Source: an uncultured Eubacteriales bacterium (GTDB lineage Bacteria; Bacillota; Clostridia; Christensenellales; UBA1242). From it: 23,498 bases of DNA. Where the stretch lies: NCBI GenBank assembly GCA_902796635.1, contig CADBPU010000049.1, forward strand, positions 1 through 23,498, written 5' to 3'. Position numbers and translations under genes: made by a program. Of the stretch, positions 23,135 to 23,498 are shown piece by piece. How positions within the stretch are numbered: the first letter of the stretch is position 1; every line of letters begins with the position of its first letter. Under the pieces are notes generated by a model. It worked only from the letters and a program-made list of their open reading frames with translations. It ran no database searches and had not been told where the DNA came from.

Positions 23135-23350
23135 ATGATTTTAAGTATTTTTAATACAATTTTCAATACATTGGTTAGAGACGTTGACCCAACAGTAAAA
23201 ATTATTTTGTGTTGTGCGTTTATATTTTTGGCTGTCTTGTCTCTTATGTGGAGCATAAGACGTAAAAACGACAAAAACCCAATCGCTTGGGGCTGGATGG
23301 TGCTTTCAATCATCTCTGGTTGCCTTGCAATTGTTTATTCGATATTTTAA
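23135..23350 (+). CDS. Small two-helix membrane protein, function unknown
   Basis: A 71-residue protein not assigned to a family. Two hydrophobic helices (~20-40, TVKIILCCAFIFLAVLSLMW, and ~50-71, to the C-terminus) flank a basic/polar loop with SIRRKNDKNP, which should face the cytoplasm, so both ends would be outside. AGGTG (23126-23130) is 4 nt before the ATG at 23135. It has its own promoter and is followed by a good terminator, so it is a real single-gene unit. SecG has a similar size and topology and often lies near glycolytic genes in Firmicutes, but the SecG signature (a Gln-Ser/Gly-rich loop after helix 1) is missing. A holin-like or small stress membrane protein would look similar; no function is claimed. 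Confidence 0.7.
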   Translation: MILSIFNTIFNTLVRDVDPTVKIILCCAFIFLAVLSLMWSIRRKNDKNPIAWGWMVLSIISGCLAIVYSIF

Positions 23351-23351
23351 T

Positions 23352-23380
23352 AAAACTGCTATTTGCAGTTTTTTTGTTTT
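23352..23380 (+). terminator. Intrinsic terminator after the small membrane protein
   Basis: AAAACTGC (23352-23359), loop TATTT, GCAGTTTT (23365-23372), then further T with one G to 23380. It starts 2 nt after the stop codon. Confidence 0.87.
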
Positions 23381-23426
23381 TTATAATTATTTTTTACAAA
23401 TTATTTTCAATAATAACAAATTATAG

Positions 23427-23455
23427 TTGAAATATCTTTTTTTTTATGTTATAAT
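23427..23455 (+). promoter_or_regulatory. Strong promoter of the gene at the window's right edge
   Basis: TTGAAA (23427-23432), 17-bp spacer rich in T, and TATAAT (23450-23455). Five of six and six of six matches. The start would fall near 23462, leaving a ~22-nt leader with AGGGG (23473-23477). Confidence 0.78.
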
Positions 23456-23483
23456 GCAAAAGTACAAAAATTAGGGGTTTATT

Positions 23484-23498
23484 ATGTTAAGTTTATTA
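23484..23498 (+). CDS. Start of an unidentified gene (cut by window edge)
   Basis: ATG at 23484 with AGGGG (23473-23477) 6 nt upstream and a strong promoter before it. Only five codons (MLSLL) are in the window. The hydrophobic start would fit a signal or membrane helix, and secG is one possibility in this context, but five residues cannot decide it. Confidence 0.5.

Noticed and set aside
1..23498. CRISPR array, tRNA, rRNA, IS element, phage or toxin-antitoxin module
   Set aside because: No regularly spaced direct repeats, cloverleaf sequences, transposase motifs or integrase genes were seen on either strand.

Overview
The window is AT-rich (roughly 30% G+C by eye) chromosomal DNA from a low-GC Gram-positive bacterium. 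It most resembles an uncultured gut-type Clostridia lineage. The reasons are strong GGAGG-type ribosome binding sites, TTGACA/TATAAT promoters, a single-chain glycyl-tRNA synthetase, a SpoVT regulator followed by a SpoVB-like flippase (the Bacillus spoVT-yabM arrangement), and DUF6320, DUF975-like and TIGR02206 membrane proteins. The species cannot be named from the sequence. Nearly all genes are on the + strand; only a J-domain protein gene and a small ORF beside it are on the - strand.

Layout. 1-1383: end of the ribosomal-protein operon, with rpoA (5' end outside the window), an enlarged rplQ and a terminator. 1384-6102: a single-gene unit for a 1503-residue surface protein, with a perfect-consensus promoter whose -10 box lies inside a 24-bp perfect palindrome, and its own terminator. 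6143-8810: radC-like gene, glyS and yqeY, closely spaced. 8856-10876: a membrane-anchored metallophosphoesterase and a TIGR02206/YwaF-type membrane protein, ending at a terminator shared with the convergent J-domain gene. 10930-11753 (-): a tail-anchored J-domain protein and a 53-codon small ORF. 11847-15303: a condensation-type acyltransferase, a zinc-ribbon DUF6320 membrane protein and cardiolipin synthase in one operon. 15318-16230: a DUF975-like membrane protein with its own promoter and terminator. 16275-18499: spoVT with a sigma-G-like promoter, 1 nt from a SpoVB-family flippase gene. 18575-19518: dusB-type gene with an intrinsic terminator. 19521-23054: pgk, tpiA and gpmI, lower glycolysis. 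23089-23380: a 71-residue two-helix membrane protein. 23427-end: promoter and first five codons of another gene.

Working together: pgk-tpiA-gpmI is a standard glycolytic operon that here lacks gap and eno. spoVT-flippase suggests the lineage sporulates or descends from spore formers. The acyltransferase-DUF6320-Cls operon looks like an envelope-lipid module whose product is unknown. The most interesting material is the giant surface protein with its palindromic promoter, the lipid cassette, the tail-anchored J protein with its divergent small ORF, and three starts with no Shine-Dalgarno that look leaderless. No CRISPR array, tRNA, rRNA, insertion sequence or phage module was seen. I did not find evidence for a wholly new defence-type system.
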